Source: Micromonospora sonchi
Lineage (GTDB): Bacteria > Actinomycetota > Actinomycetes > Mycobacteriales > Micromonosporaceae
Length of the DNA: 64,000 nt
Direction of reading: 5' to 3'
Assembly: GCF_014646235.1 (NCBI RefSeq)
Contig: NZ_BMNB01000004.1
Coordinates: 1-64,000, forward strand
The position numbers and the translations under genes are program-made. Under the pieces are notes generated by a model. That model saw only the letters and a list, made by a program, of their open reading frames with translations. It ran no database searches and was not told the origin of the DNA. Positions 43,794 through 52,773 of the stretch are shown piece after piece (the stretch's first letter is position 1; every line of letters begins with the position of its first letter).

Positions 43794-44897
43794 ATGAGTA
43801 AACGTCTGGTAGTCGAGACCCACGCCAGTTCCTGCTATTTCCGCACGTCGGTCGACGACGGTGAGCGCAAGGCGCTGGTGCAGATCACCGAGCGGTGCAA
43901 CCTGCACTGCGCCCACTGCTTTGTGTCCTCCACCGAAACCGGCACGGACATCGCGCTCCAGGAGATGGTCGAGGTGGTGCTGCCCCGGCTGCGGCGGGCC
44001 CGGGTGACCCGGTTGACGTTGACCGGCGGCGAGCCGTTCGCGCACCCGCACCTGCTGGAGATCTGCGCCGCGGCGGCGCGGATGGACCTACCCGTCAAGA
44101 TCTGCACGAACGCCACCCAGACCAGCGACGAGCAGATCACCGCCCTCGCCGAGCTGGGAAACGTGCGGGTCAACGTCAGTTTCGACGGATTCCGCCCCGC
44201 CTCGCACGGCCGGTTCCGAGGCAACCGTGACTCCTTCGCCGTCACCCGGGACACCACGCGACGGATCGCCCAGGCGGGCCTGCTGCACGGGATCCTGTCG
44301 ACGCCCAACGTGCTCACCCGCCCGCAGGAGTTCACCGAGCTGTGCGCGTTCGCCGCCGACCTGGGCGCGGCGTACGTGCTGATGAACCCGCTGTCCAGCT
44401 TCGGCCGGGGGGTGAAGTCCCACGGGCGGCTCGCCGCCCCGGAGCAGACGATGCGGGCCATCGCCGCCGCCACCGCGCCCCTGGCCGACCGCGTCGAGCT
44501 GGTGCCGATCCGGTTCCCCAACGACACCCGGCCGTTGTCCGGCTGCGACGCCGGCACCCTGATCTACGTGTTCGCCAACGGCGACACCGCCGTCTGCCCC
44601 TACCTCGTCTTCGCCGCCCGCACACCCCAGTCCCCACACGCCGACCGCGAGTTCCTGGTCGGCAACATCCTCGACGGGGAGATCGCCGACGCCCTCGACC
44701 GGTACCGCTTCCACGACCGCTATCAGGTCGGGACCAACCCGACCTGCCGGGCGTGCGCGGTCAACGCCTCCTGCGGCAAGGGCTGCCCCGCTGCGGTGAT
44801 CGCCGCCGGCCAGCGCATCGGCACCCCGGACACCGAGCAGTGCCCGCCAGAGGCGATCCGGCTCCCGCTGGTCCCGATCTCACCCACCGGAGCCTGA
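43794..44897 (+). CDS. Radical SAM protein with SPASM-like C-terminal cysteine domain
   Basis: 367 residues from ATG 43794 with GGGAGGG upstream. The radical SAM cluster motif is CNLHCAHC (about 36-43), followed by LTLTGGEPFAHPHL (GGE, about 80), VNVSFDGF, and the C-terminal cysteines SGCDAGTLIYVFANGDTAVC and NPTCRACAVNASCGKGCPA, which fit SPASM/twitch-type auxiliary 4Fe-4S binding. SPASM enzymes usually modify peptides (sactipeptide, mycofactocin or PQQ types), but some act on small molecules or enzyme residues. No precursor peptide is evident nearby. It is followed 6 bases later by a thymidylate-kinase-like gene, so a nucleotide-linked substrate is also possible. Confidence 0.88.
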   Translation: MSKRLVVETHASSCYFRTSVDDGERKALVQITERCNLHCAHCFVSSTETGTDIALQEMVEVVLPRLRRARVTRLTLTGGEPFAHPHLLEICAAAARMDLPVKICTNATQTSDEQITALAELGNVRVNVSFDGFRPASHGRFRGNRDSFAVTRDTTRRIAQAGLLHGILSTPNVLTRPQEFTELCAFAADLGAAYVLMNPLSSFGRGVKSHGRLAAPEQTMRAIAAATAPLADRVELVPIRFPNDTRPLSGCDAGTLIYVFANGDTAVCPYLVFAARTPQSPHADREFLVGNILDGEIADALDRYRFHDRYQVGTNPTCRACAVNASCGKGCPAAVIAAGQRIGTPDTEQCPPEAIRLPLVPISPTGA

Positions 44898-44903
44898 CCT
44901 GCC

Positions 44904-45512
44904 ATGTTGATCGTGATCGAGGGACCCAACGGCGTCGGCAAGACCACCATCGCGGGACTGCTGGCCGAGCGGCTCCGCCACCGTGCTGGTCAACACGTGC
45001 ACCTGACGACCGAGCCCACACGCACCCGCCTGGGGGAACTGCTACGCGAGGCCGAGGCCGTCATCCACGGACGGGCCCTCGCGCTCGCGATCGCCGCCGA
45101 CCGCACCATGCACGTCGAAGACGAGATCATCCCCGCCCTCGACGCCGGCGGCATTGTCGTCACCGACCGGTACGTCCAGTCCTCGCTGGTGCTGCAGCGC
45201 GTCGACGCGGTCGACCTCCGCGAGATCTGGAGCTACAACCGGTACGTCCTGCAACCCGCCATCTCCCTCTACCTGGTCGACGACCCGCAGGTCATCGCCG
45301 CACGGCTCGCCGCGCGTCGCCGGCTGACCCGGCTGGAGGCCACCGGCACCCCGCAACGCGAGTTGCAGCTCTACCAGCAGGCGTTCGACTTCCTCGACCG
45401 CCAGTCGTGGCACCAGGCGATGATCGACTGCCGCGGCCGAACCCCCGAACAGGTCGTCGCCGCCATCCTCGACACGCTGGCCCCGTTGCTCGCCCGCACC
45501 CCTGCGGCGTGA
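44904..45512 (+). CDS. Thymidylate-kinase-like NMP kinase
   Basis: 202 residues from ATG 44904. P-loop EGPNGVGKTTIAGLL (about 5-19), LTTEPTRTRLGELL (the 'EPtrT' substrate segment of dTMP kinases), RALALAIAADRTMHVEDEI, and TDRYVQSSLVLQR (DRY motif, about 90). The LID region (ARRRLTRLEATGTPQRE) holds several arginines. It is shorter and more divergent than housekeeping Tmk, and it lies inside a radical SAM - EEP gene set rather than with holB, so it may phosphorylate a modified nucleotide. Confidence 0.82.
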   Translation: MLIVIEGPNGVGKTTIAGLLAERLRHRAGQHVHLTTEPTRTRLGELLREAEAVIHGRALALAIAADRTMHVEDEIIPALDAGGIVVTDRYVQSSLVLQRVDAVDLREIWSYNRYVLQPAISLYLVDDPQVIAARLAARRRLTRLEATGTPQRELQLYQQAFDFLDRQSWHQAMIDCRGRTPEQVVAAILDTLAPLLARTPAA

Positions 45513-45524
45513 AGACTCGACGCC

Positions 45525-46328
45525 GTGTTATCGATCCTGACGCTGAACATCCAGGCCACCTCCCGGCGCCGCGCCGACGCGCTGCTGAGCTGGCTCTCCG
45601 GCCGCCCTGAGCAGATCCTCCTGCTGACCGAGACCAGCAGCGGCGACGGCACCGCCCACCTGCTCGACTACTTCCGCCGCGCCGGCTGCCAGGTGCACCA
45701 CCCACCCCTGCCCGGTGACCGCGGCACGGCCATGATCAGCCGTGTCCCCATCACCGTCCGCCCGGACATCACCGCCGGGCTGAGCATCCCCGGCCGGGCC
45801 GTCGCCGCTACCGTCCACACCGACCCACCGGTCACGGTCCTCGGTGTCTACGTGCCTTCCAGCGATCGCGCAAAGGCCAAGGTCGAACGCAAGCGGGCCT
45901 TCGTCGCCTCCCTCGTCACCGTGATCGGTGACCTGACAGCCAGCGAGCGGGCGCACCTGGTGCTCGGCGGGGACTACAACGTCATCCCCCGCGACCACCA
46001 GCCCACCTACCCCGGGGTGTGGCTGCCGTTCGAGTACGACCTGTTCGACGCACTGACCGCCGCCGAACTCACAGACGTACACGACCACCTCGCCCCTGGA
46101 GCACAGCAGCACAGCTGGTTCGGCCGGGCCGGCAACGGCTACCGCTTCGACTACCTGCACGTCGGCACGGCGCTGCGCGACCGGCTACGCAGCGGCAGCT
46201 ACCTGCAGGAGCCCCGCGAACAGCGCCTCACCGACCACGCGGCGGTCACCCTCGACCTGGACCTGAAGGTCCACACTCTCGACGTACGGCCCATTCCGCC
46301 GGTGGTCGAACCGGCGACCCTGTTCTAA
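45525..46328 (+). CDS. Endonuclease/exonuclease/phosphatase (EEP) family protein, exonuclease-III-like
   Basis: 267 residues from GTG 45525, 12 bases after the kinase gene. EEP motifs: ILTLNIQATSRRRADAL, LLLTETSSGDG (metal Glu, about 37), GTAMISRVPI, VLGVYVPSSDR, LVLGGDYNVIPRDHQP (Asp-x-Asn, about 150), SWFGRAGNGYRFDYLHV and a final RLTDHAAVTLDL (Asp-His, about 233). It resembles XthA-type enzymes more than sphingomyelinase types because of the GGDYNV and FDYLHV segments. It probably cleaves DNA or nucleotides. Its 3' end overlaps the convergent CYTH gene by 4 bases. Confidence 0.85.
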   Translation: MLSILTLNIQATSRRRADALLSWLSGRPEQILLLTETSSGDGTAHLLDYFRRAGCQVHHPPLPGDRGTAMISRVPITVRPDITAGLSIPGRAVAATVHTDPPVTVLGVYVPSSDRAKAKVERKRAFVASLVTVIGDLTASERAHLVLGGDYNVIPRDHQPTYPGVWLPFEYDLFDALTAAELTDVHDHLAPGAQQHSWFGRAGNGYRFDYLHVGTALRDRLRSGSYLQEPREQRLTDHAAVTLDLDLKVHTLDVRPIPPVVEPATLF

Positions 46329-46882
46329 ACCCTCGCCCGTGCCGCTCGGATCAGCGAGTCGTACGTGTCGGTGGTGCGTTCCAGGAACACGTCCAGCGTG
46401 GCGGCGAACCGGTCGAGTTCGGCCTGGATCCGCTCACCCGCCTCGCCGTCGGTGACGATCCGCTCGATCTCCACAAACGCCCCAAGGCCGTCCACCTCGT
46501 CAACGCACAGCGACATCAACCTGAACGTCGCCGTCCGGCGGGCCTTGCGGATGCGGACCGTCGGGTAGAAACCCATCTGCCGGATCGCAGCGTCCATCTG
46601 CTCCCGATCCGCCACCTCGGTCTCATGCTCGACACACGACAGCTCATTGGCCACCGGCGTCTTCACCGTCAACAGATGCCGCCCCCGCTCGGTGCGCAGA
46701 CGGGCGAACGGCACCCCGATCTTCGACTGGCCATACTCCCAGCCGACCGGCGCGTACGCCTGATCATCCTGCTCAACCGGCGCCGACAGGACGACACCAC
46801 GCACGGCGAGGGCCGCCTCCAACGCGGCAAGATCGCCGATCCGGTACTTGACCTCCACCTCGTACGCCGACGTCTCGGTCAT
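46325..46882 (-). CDS. CYTH-domain protein (CyaB/thiamine-triphosphatase-like)
   Basis: 185 residues from ATG 46882. The CYTH signature YEVEVKYRI (E-x-E-x-K, about 6-14) opens the protein. It is followed by DDQAYAPVGWEYG, FARLRTERGRHLLTVKTP, VEHETEVADREQMDAAIRQM, VRIRKARRTATF and LCVDEVDGLGAFVEIERIV. CYTH proteins form a beta-tunnel that binds triphosphates with Mg2+; known activities are class IV adenylate cyclase, thiamine triphosphatase and triphosphatases. Which one applies here cannot be decided. It converges on the EEP gene. Confidence 0.9.
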   Translation of the reverse strand: MTETSAYEVEVKYRIGDLAALEAALAVRGVVLSAPVEQDDQAYAPVGWEYGQSKIGVPFARLRTERGRHLLTVKTPVANELSCVEHETEVADREQMDAAIRQMGFYPTVRIRKARRTATFRLMSLCVDEVDGLGAFVEIERIVTDGEAGERIQAELDRFAATLDVFLERTTDTYDSLIRAARARV

Positions 46883-47238
46883 ACCTGTCGTCTGGAGCGC
46901 GTCAGTACCTATCACGTCGTCGCACCCTACGGCTCGATCGCCCGGGTCGGTGTCCCGCCGCGCCCACATGCAGTGACCAACGTTCCACAACCGGAACAGT
47001 TAAGCCCCGCCACGCTCGGTGCCCTCGCCACTCGATTTTCGGCAGCCCACGTTGTGTCGAATCCAAGGGACACGCATAGCAACAGGTCAACCGCGATGCG
47101 CGTTCACGAAGGGCATTCGGCGCGGCCGGCAGGCCGCCTCCTGACAGAATGGACGTTTTCGGATACAACGAACCAGCCTGATAGCGTCTTTCGATCGCCC
47201 ACGCTGTGCGGCATCCGATCTCTCAAGGAGTGAAATCA
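46883..47238. other. Divergent intergenic region (CYTH / IMP dehydrogenase)
   Basis: A 356-base spacer carrying the promoters of both genes. It is richer in A/T than the surroundings near 47030-47190. I see no riboswitch-like structure, and AAGGAG at 47225-47230 is the ribosome site of the downstream gene. Confidence 0.4.
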
Positions 47239-48732
47239 GTGCGGATCCTGCCCGAGATCTCCCGCACCTTCGGTGAATACCTGCTCCTGCCCAACCTCAC
47301 CGACGAGGCGTGCACGCCGGACCGCGTGGATCTGTCCGCCCCCGTGGTGCGACACCGGGTCGGGGAGCCCTCGGCGTTGCGGATCGCCGTCCCGATGGTC
47401 AGCGCGATCATGGGGGCGGTGTCCTCACCCCGGCTCGCCATCGCTTTGGCCCAGTGCGGAGGGCTGGCGTTCATCCACCAGAACCAGCCGATCGCCGCAC
47501 AGGCCGAGATGGTGGCCGCGGTCAAGCGGCACAAGGCCGGCTTCCGGCACAGCGACATCAACATCAAACCGTCCGCCACCCTCGGTGAGGTCGGCGACCT
47601 GCTGGCCGCCGCCGAACGCGATGTCGCGGTCGTGACCGACGACGGAAGCCCCGGCGGCATGTTCCTCGGTCTGATCTCCACCAGCGACTTCAACGTGCAC
47701 CGCCACGACCTCGGCGACAGCGTCGAAACCCGGATGCGCCCCGCTGCGGGCCTCGCCACCGCACCCGCCGGAATCTCGCTGTCCGACGCGAACACCCTGA
47801 TCTGGGACGCCCGCCAAGACGTCCTGCCGATCGTCGACGAGGACGGCCGCCTCACCTCGATCGTCCTCCGCCGCGACTACGAACTCCACAAGCAGTTCCG
47901 CAAGGAGAGCATCGACCAGGACAAGCGGTTCATGGTCGGTGCCGGGGTCAACACCCACGACTACCGCGAGCGGATCCCTGCCCTGGTCGCCGCCGGAGCC
48001 GACGTCCTGTGCCTGGACTCCTCCGACGGCTACTCGACCTGGCAAAGCGACGTGCTCCGGTTCGTCCGTGAGCAGTACGGCGACACGGTCCGCATCGGGG
48101 CCGGCAACGTCGTGGACGGACGCGGCTTCCGCTACCTCGCCGAGGCCGGCGCCGACTTCGTCAAGGTCGGCATCGGAGGCGGCTCGATCTGTATCACCCG
48201 CGACCAGAAGGGCATCGGCCGTGGCCAGGCGTCCGCCCTCGCCGACGTCGTCCGCGAACGCGACGCCTACGCCCGCGAGACCGGCCAGTACGTGCCGCTC
48301 TGCTCCGACGGCGGCGTCCTGCACGACTCCCACATGGCCATCGCCTTGGCCTTCGGTGCCGACTTCCTCATGCTCGGGCGCTACTTCGCCCGCTACGACG
48401 AAAGCCCGTCATCCCTGGTCAAGGTCGACGGGCAACTGTTCAAGGAATACTGGGGCGAAGGCAGCCAGCGCGCCCGCAACGCCGCCCGCTACGGGCAGGG
48501 CAAGGCCCTCGTCTTCGAAGAGGGCGTCGACGGGTACGTTCCCTACGCCGGCAGCCTCTACGACAACGTCTCCATCACCCTCACCAAGATCACCTCAACG
48601 ATGATCAGCTGCGGCTCGACCACCCTGCCGCAATTCCACCAGACGGCGACCCTCGTCGAGGTCTCCCACCAGAGCTATCTGCAGAACAGAGAAGACGTAC
48701 GGCTGCGCGATCGCCCCAGCGCCCTCAGCTGA
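47239..48732 (+). CDS. guaB: IMP dehydrogenase (Tritrichomonas-type active-site loop)
   Basis: 497 residues from GTG 47239 with CAAGGAG 9-15 bases upstream. IMPDH core marks: [35 protein letters not shown]-like insert about 95-215 ([37 protein letters not shown]), [35 protein letters not shown], the catalytic loop [18 protein letters not shown] (Cys at about 315) and [20 protein letters not shown]. It oxidises IMP to XMP with NAD+, the committed step to GMP. The [15 protein letters not shown] loop is the form known from Tritrichomonas foetus and some bacteria, unlike the 'GSICTTRVVAGVG' loop of the usual bacterial GuaB, so this may be a second, divergent IMPDH. Confidence 0.9.
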   Translation: MRILPEISRTFGEYLLLPNLTDEACTPDRVDLSAPVVRHRVGEPSALRIAVPMVSAIMGAVSSPRLAIALAQCGGLAFIHQNQPIAAQAEMVAAVKRHKAGFRHSDINIKPSATLGEVGDLLAAAERDVAVVTDDGSPGGMFLGLISTSDFNVHRHDLGDSVETRMRPAAGLATAPAGISLSDANTLIWDARQDVLPIVDEDGRLTSIVLRRDYELHKQFRKESIDQDKRFMVGAGVNTHDYRERIPALVAAGADVLCLDSSDGYSTWQSDVLRFVREQYGDTVRIGAGNVVDGRGFRYLAEAGADFVKVGIGGGSICITRDQKGIGRGQASALADVVRERDAYARETGQYVPLCSDGGVLHDSHMAIALAFGADFLMLGRYFARYDESPSSLVKVDGQLFKEYWGEGSQRARNAARYGQGKALVFEEGVDGYVPYAGSLYDNVSITLTKITSTMISCGSTTLPQFHQTATLVEVSHQSYLQNREDVRLRDRPSALS

Positions 48733-48792
48733 TTCGGCAGGGCAACGCTACCGACAAAGCCGGGCGCCCAGGTGCTCCGCTTCAGCCCGACA

Positions 48793-48820
48793 GCCTGAAG
48801 ACCAGTTGAACCCACGACGT
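48793..48820 (+). repeat. Left 28-bp direct repeat flanking the Argonaute cassette (possible att site)
   Basis: It begins GCCTGAAGACC and ends CGACGT; it matches 53914-53941 at 25 of 28 positions in the same orientation. It lies between the IMP dehydrogenase gene and the nuclease gene. CCCACGACGTGGG at 48811-48823 makes a small palindrome over its right end that the other copy lacks. Confidence 0.6.
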
Positions 48821-48830
48821 GGGTGAGCGG

Positions 48831-50156
48831 TCAGGGTGAGCCCGGACTACGTCGGCTTCGGGTTCGGCGGGGTGTGGCGGCTGGCGTCGCCGTCACGGTA
48901 CCCGGCGCGGGAAGCTGGCTGGGACGGGACACGATGATCACATCGATGATGTCGTCACGTTCCAGAAGCGCTGCGGTCGTGATGTCGTGTTCCTGGCTAG
49001 AGGCCGAGGCGTCGTAGATGAACACGATGAGCTTCGTGTAGGTGCCGCGCTCACGCAGGTAGGCGATGGAGTCCTCGAGAATCTCCTTTTCGACTTTCTT
49101 GAACTCGGCGGCCGAGCGCACGTACTTGAGCTCGATGAGCACGCCGAGGCGCGGGATTCCGAAGTCCGCGCGGTAGGAGCTGTGACCGAGCCGCGGCAAC
49201 GGCTCTTCATCGACGAGGTCACTGAACACGGACCGGAGCATGATCCAGACGATGTCCTGGATCTCGCGTTCGGAGCCAACCTCCCAGCGGACCGGGTGCC
49301 GGACGTCGTCCGGATCGTCCCAGCGCCAGCGCTTCATCGCGGCCGGGAACCGACGTAGTACGACTCCGACGTGGCTGCGGGTGAGGACCGTGCCGTCGAT
49401 GCTGGCGTCGATGATCCGGCCGGCGGCTGCGCGTACCAGGGCTGCATCGCAGGTGGACAGGTCGCCGATGTCGGTGCGCAGAAGGCCGGTGAGGATCCGG
49501 CGCTGGATGAACTGCAGATCGGCGGCCGGGTCGGCAAGTCGCGCTGCGCCGACGATCGACATCCAGTGCACCATGGAAAGCTCGGGCAAGCTCTTGATAC
49601 TGGTCAAACCGCCGAGCAGCGCGGGGTCGTCGGTCAGAACGGCAAGGGCGTGACGGCGCGCGAGGTCGGTGCGGGGGTCGTCGGCGCGGAACCGGGAGTC
49701 GGGCAGGATCTCGAGAAGCCAGCTGCGAAACGCCGGCAGCGCGTCCTGGGTGACGAGCGCGGCGAGGGTGATGCCGAGCAACTGCCGCCGGTCAGTGGCG
49801 AAGGTCGTTCGGTCGGCGGGGAACGGGTCGCGACGCATCAGGTCGCGCAGGCCGTCCACCAGGCGTTCGTGTGCACCGAGGTCGTGGTGGGACCTGTGGG
49901 CGTGCAGGGCGAACCCGAGGACGGCGAGCCCTGGGGCGTGGCGCAGCCTGTCGGTGTGGTCGTCGAGCCATCGCGTGGTCAGCGGGTTCACCTCCCAGGG
50001 GAACGACACGTCGACGCCGTTCAGGATGTGGTGGGCGAAGAGCCCGTCGAGGTCCCCGGGTTTGTTGGCGGGACCAAGGTGCCGGTCGAGGGCGGCCATC
50101 TGGTCGGCGAGCTGCGCGACGGCGACCGTGTGCGCGCCGGGTTCCTGGCTCGTCAC
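48831..50156 (-). CDS. Argonaute-associated PD-(D/E)XK nuclease
   Basis: 441 residues. GTG 50156 was chosen because it forms a GTGA overlap with the Argonaute stop; GTG 50165 is an alternative. The N-terminal ~300 residues are helical (ADQMAALDRHLGPANKPGD; RHALAVLTDDPALLGGL) and probably mediate partner binding. The C-terminal domain carries REIQDIVWIMLRSVFSDLV, then SSYRADFGIPRLGVLIELKYVR (Asp ... Glu-x-Lys, about 325-345) and a following helix-strand AYLRERGTYTKLIVFIYDAS, the PD-(D/E)XK core. Effector nucleases of this fold are known partners of catalytically inactive long-B pAgos: the guide-loaded Argonaute senses foreign nucleic acid and the nuclease then degrades DNA. The C-terminal tail is basic and Pro-rich. 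Confidence 0.75.
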   Translation of the reverse strand: MTSQEPGAHTVAVAQLADQMAALDRHLGPANKPGDLDGLFAHHILNGVDVSFPWEVNPLTTRWLDDHTDRLRHAPGLAVLGFALHAHRSHHDLGAHERLVDGLRDLMRRDPFPADRTTFATDRRQLLGITLAALVTQDALPAFRSWLLEILPDSRFRADDPRTDLARRHALAVLTDDPALLGGLTSIKSLPELSMVHWMSIVGAARLADPAADLQFIQRRILTGLLRTDIGDLSTCDAALVRAAAGRIIDASIDGTVLTRSHVGVVLRRFPAAMKRWRWDDPDDVRHPVRWEVGSEREIQDIVWIMLRSVFSDLVDEEPLPRLGHSSYRADFGIPRLGVLIELKYVRSAAEFKKVEKEILEDSIAYLRERGTYTKLIVFIYDASASSQEHDITTAALLERDDIIDVIIVSRPSQLPAPGTVTATPAATPRRTRSRRSPGSP

Positions 50157-52507
50157 AGGAACCACCTGCTGGTCCGGAACGCGGTGCGCAGGATGTCGGC
50201 GTTCCAGTTACGGACGTGCCGGAGCTGGCCGAGCAGGGACGCGATCAGGTCGGAGTACATGATCGTGACCGGGGACCTCGACGGGTAGAACCGCCGCCAC
50301 GACATCGCGGTGAACCGGAACGCCTGACCGGCCAGGTACTCGATGTCGGTGAACGTCGACGCCCGGTGCAGCTTGAGCAGCAGCGGCCGGGGCAGCCCGT
50401 GTGTGGGCCGCTTGATGTCGTACGGCCCGGCGACGGTCAGCAGCACCTCGCAGGAGCTGATCGTCACGGCGTGCCCGCGTTGGGGGACGTAGCGGCCTTT
50501 CGGCTGGCGGCGCCCCGAGGGCATCGCGGCGTTGCCGATACCCTGCGCGGCGGTGTCGAACAGGTACCAGTCGTGCTCTTCGCTGACGTGCACGAACGCG
50601 AACTGCACGGCACGGAACTCGGCGAGCAGCCCGGAGACGAGGTTCTTCACGGCGTCGGCCTCGGTGTCCTTGAGCGGCTTGAAGACGTGGAAGATCAGCC
50701 GGATCGCGTCCTCGGGCCGCCAGGCGTTGCGGGTCTTCACCTCGTCGATGCAGACGCGCAAGGCGCGCAGAAGTTCCTCGGGGTATCGGTCGTAGTCGGC
50801 CTCGCGAGACATGTTGGACAGCAGGTAGTTGCCGTCAGCGCTGAAGACGGTGGTGATTCCGACGACCCGCTCGGGGGCGCTGAACCGGCTCGGCTTGATG
50901 TGGGCGCTGCCGATGCCGATCACCAGCTCGTGCATGATCGTGCCCGGGGCGGCGATCACGAACGGGATGCCGCCCAGCTTCGCGTAACACTGCAGCGCCA
51001 TGCTGTCCAGCGGATACGCGATGTCGCCACGTCCGATCGTCTCGTACTGGATCTCCTGGACGGGGACGCCCTGGCCCATCAGCGTGGATTTCGCCACGAG
51101 GTACGGGCTGTCGTCCCCTTGTAGGTCCTGCTGCGCCTCGCTGGTAATCACGATCGCCAGATGTGGCTTCTCGTCGCGGTCCAGGGCGGCGAGACACGCG
51201 TCGCGGTAGGCGGTCGCGTCGCGGGGGCCGGTGGCATCGAAGGCTTCGATACGGATGTCGCAGTCGGTGAGGCGGTACTTGCGGGCGAAGCCCTCCGTGA
51301 ACACCTTGGCGTTCGGGACCCCGCGCCGGAACTGGTTCATGAAGACCTCGACGCTGCCCTGGTACGCCCGGGGAGTCATGACGAGGATCCGCGGCCGGCG
51401 AGGCGAGAACGACTCGGAGTCGAACGGGCCCAGCCGTGTCAGCCCCCGTTGGGCCGACTTGTCGGTCTTGCCGCCGCCCGGGTCGAAGACGAAGGTCGGC
51501 TCCGCGAACGGCGTCGACCGCACCTGACCGCCGCTGCTTCCGGTCGAGCCGCTCCCCAGAGGAACCCCGACCTCGACCTCGACGTCCGCGGCGATCCGCA
51601 GCGGCCCGCCTCGCGCGAGCCGCCCGGCCAACGCGGTGATCCGTCCGAGGCGCCCCTCGGCCCCGGTCAGAGCGAAGGCCTCCTCATCGAGCCGTTCCAG
51701 CAGCGGCCCCTGGCGTCCACCGGTGAGGAAGGCGACGACGTCCTGAAAGGTGTCGAGACGTCCCTCCAGCCACGCCTCGCCAGCATCGACCTCCGACACC
51801 GCCGGGGCGTCACGCAGATGCAACCGCCCGGCGCGCACCGACTCGACCGCCCCGACCAGCTTGCGGTAGGCGCACTCGTCCAGATTCGGGTGGAACGGCA
51901 CCTCGCCGGTCCGGGCGAGGACGTACCGGCCCTCGACACCGAACCCGCGGTCGAGCAACTCCCGCACGGTGAGGTCGAACTCGTACCTGGTCTTCAGGCC
52001 CACGACGATGCCCATCCTCGCCGACGGGCCGTTGGCCCGCGCGTCGAGACGGTACTGCGGAAACACGTGCACACCCGCGAGCGCCTCCCGCTGGTCGCCC
52101 GCACACTGAGTGAGCAGGTCCTGCTGGCGAAATCGGGACACGAAGCAGGGCTGCTTGAACGAGCGGAGCCGGTACCCCATCCCGATGACCTCGTTGACCA
52201 ACGCCTCGCGTACCAGACGCATGGTGAGATGGCGGAAGTCGTTGATCGCGAACTTCTCCTCGGCGCCGACGAGCCGGGAGTCCGCAGTCAACGGCACGCA
52301 CACGATCTGGTTGCCCTCGCGGGCCACCACGTGCGTCCCCTGCAACTCGGCACGGAGCCCGTCGAGCCGCTCCCGCGAGTCGAACGGGACCACGCCCGCG
52401 TGGAACGCCTGTCCGTGGAACCGGACCGGCAGGAAGTTCGCCACCAGACTCGGCGCCGCCCGTTGGGGCGGGGCGGGCACACCACGCACTGCCTCGACCA
52501 CCTTCAT
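50153..52507 (-). CDS. Long prokaryotic Argonaute (pAgo), probably catalytically inactive (long-B-like)
   Basis: 784 residues from ATG 52507 (GAGG directly upstream; the frame extends to GTG 52579). The N-terminal half (to about 370) should hold N, linker and PAZ-like parts. The MID domain shows HLAIVITSEAQQDLQGDDSP then YLVAKSTLMGQGVPVQ (about 480-505), the Y-x3-K and Q pattern that binds the guide 5' end. The PIWI domain shows the first strand as LVIGIGSAHIK where active enzymes have IGID, then TTVFSADGNYLL, RLIFHVFKPLKDTEADAV and FAFVHVSEEHDW. Loss of the first catalytic Asp argues for no slicing, as in long-B pAgos that work with an effector. The stop overlaps the nuclease gene, and a DUF3800 gene lies upstream. 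Confidence 0.85.
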   Translation of the reverse strand: MKVVEAVRGVPAPPQRAAPSLVANFLPVRFHGQAFHAGVVPFDSRERLDGLRAELQGTHVVAREGNQIVCVPLTADSRLVGAEEKFAINDFRHLTMRLVREALVNEVIGMGYRLRSFKQPCFVSRFRQQDLLTQCAGDQREALAGVHVFPQYRLDARANGPSARMGIVVGLKTRYEFDLTVRELLDRGFGVEGRYVLARTGEVPFHPNLDECAYRKLVGAVESVRAGRLHLRDAPAVSEVDAGEAWLEGRLDTFQDVVAFLTGGRQGPLLERLDEEAFALTGAEGRLGRITALAGRLARGGPLRIAADVEVEVGVPLGSGSTGSSGGQVRSTPFAEPTFVFDPGGGKTDKSAQRGLTRLGPFDSESFSPRRPRILVMTPRAYQGSVEVFMNQFRRGVPNAKVFTEGFARKYRLTDCDIRIEAFDATGPRDATAYRDACLAALDRDEKPHLAIVITSEAQQDLQGDDSPYLVAKSTLMGQGVPVQEIQYETIGRGDIAYPLDSMALQCYAKLGGIPFVIAAPGTIMHELVIGIGSAHIKPSRFSAPERVVGITTVFSADGNYLLSNMSREADYDRYPEELLRALRVCIDEVKTRNAWRPEDAIRLIFHVFKPLKDTEADAVKNLVSGLLAEFRAVQFAFVHVSEEHDWYLFDTAAQGIGNAAMPSGRRQPKGRYVPQRGHAVTISSCEVLLTVAGPYDIKRPTHGLPRPLLLKLHRASTFTDIEYLAGQAFRFTAMSWRRFYPSRSPVTIMYSDLIASLLGQLRHVRNWNADILRTAFRTSRWFL

Positions 52508-52611
52508 CCTCGACTCGCCGCGGCTACGCCCGCGTTCACCCTCGACCCGGGCAGAGCTCGCACCTGGCCGGACGACCACGCTACCCAGGGGGTGCGACAG
52601 ATCGGGTTCTG

Positions 52612-52648
52612 AGATCCGTGAGGGGCAAATCCCCTGGGCCCCGGATCT
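52612..52648. other. Nested palindromic structure upstream of the Argonaute gene
   Basis: Outer arms AGATCCG (52612-52618) and CGGATCT (52642-52648) enclose an inner perfect hairpin AGGGG-CAAAT-CCCCT (52621-52635). It lies between the DUF3800 stop and the Argonaute start, about 105 bases before the latter. It could be a terminator of the DUF3800 gene, an operator, or a structured RNA leader. Confidence 0.5.
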
Positions 52649-52773
52649 TCGCCCTAAACGGGAAAGGATCCGTTACCTCGCCCGGTCGTGACCGCAGAAG
52701 GCCAGCGTCAACTGATCACGGTGCAGCCCCGGCACCGGGTGAGTCCGCGAGGCGGGACGCGGTACGACCGGGA

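Noticed and set aside
48793..48820. The direct repeats as the 3' end of a tRNA gene
   Set aside because: On the minus strand a GGGTTC resembles a T-loop, but the expected complementary T-stem and acceptor stem are absent, so no tRNA is called.
51161..52612. Long plus-strand open frame opposite the Argonaute gene
   Set aside because: Antisense of a gene with MID/PIWI motifs; no start with a ribosome site and no recognisable domain.
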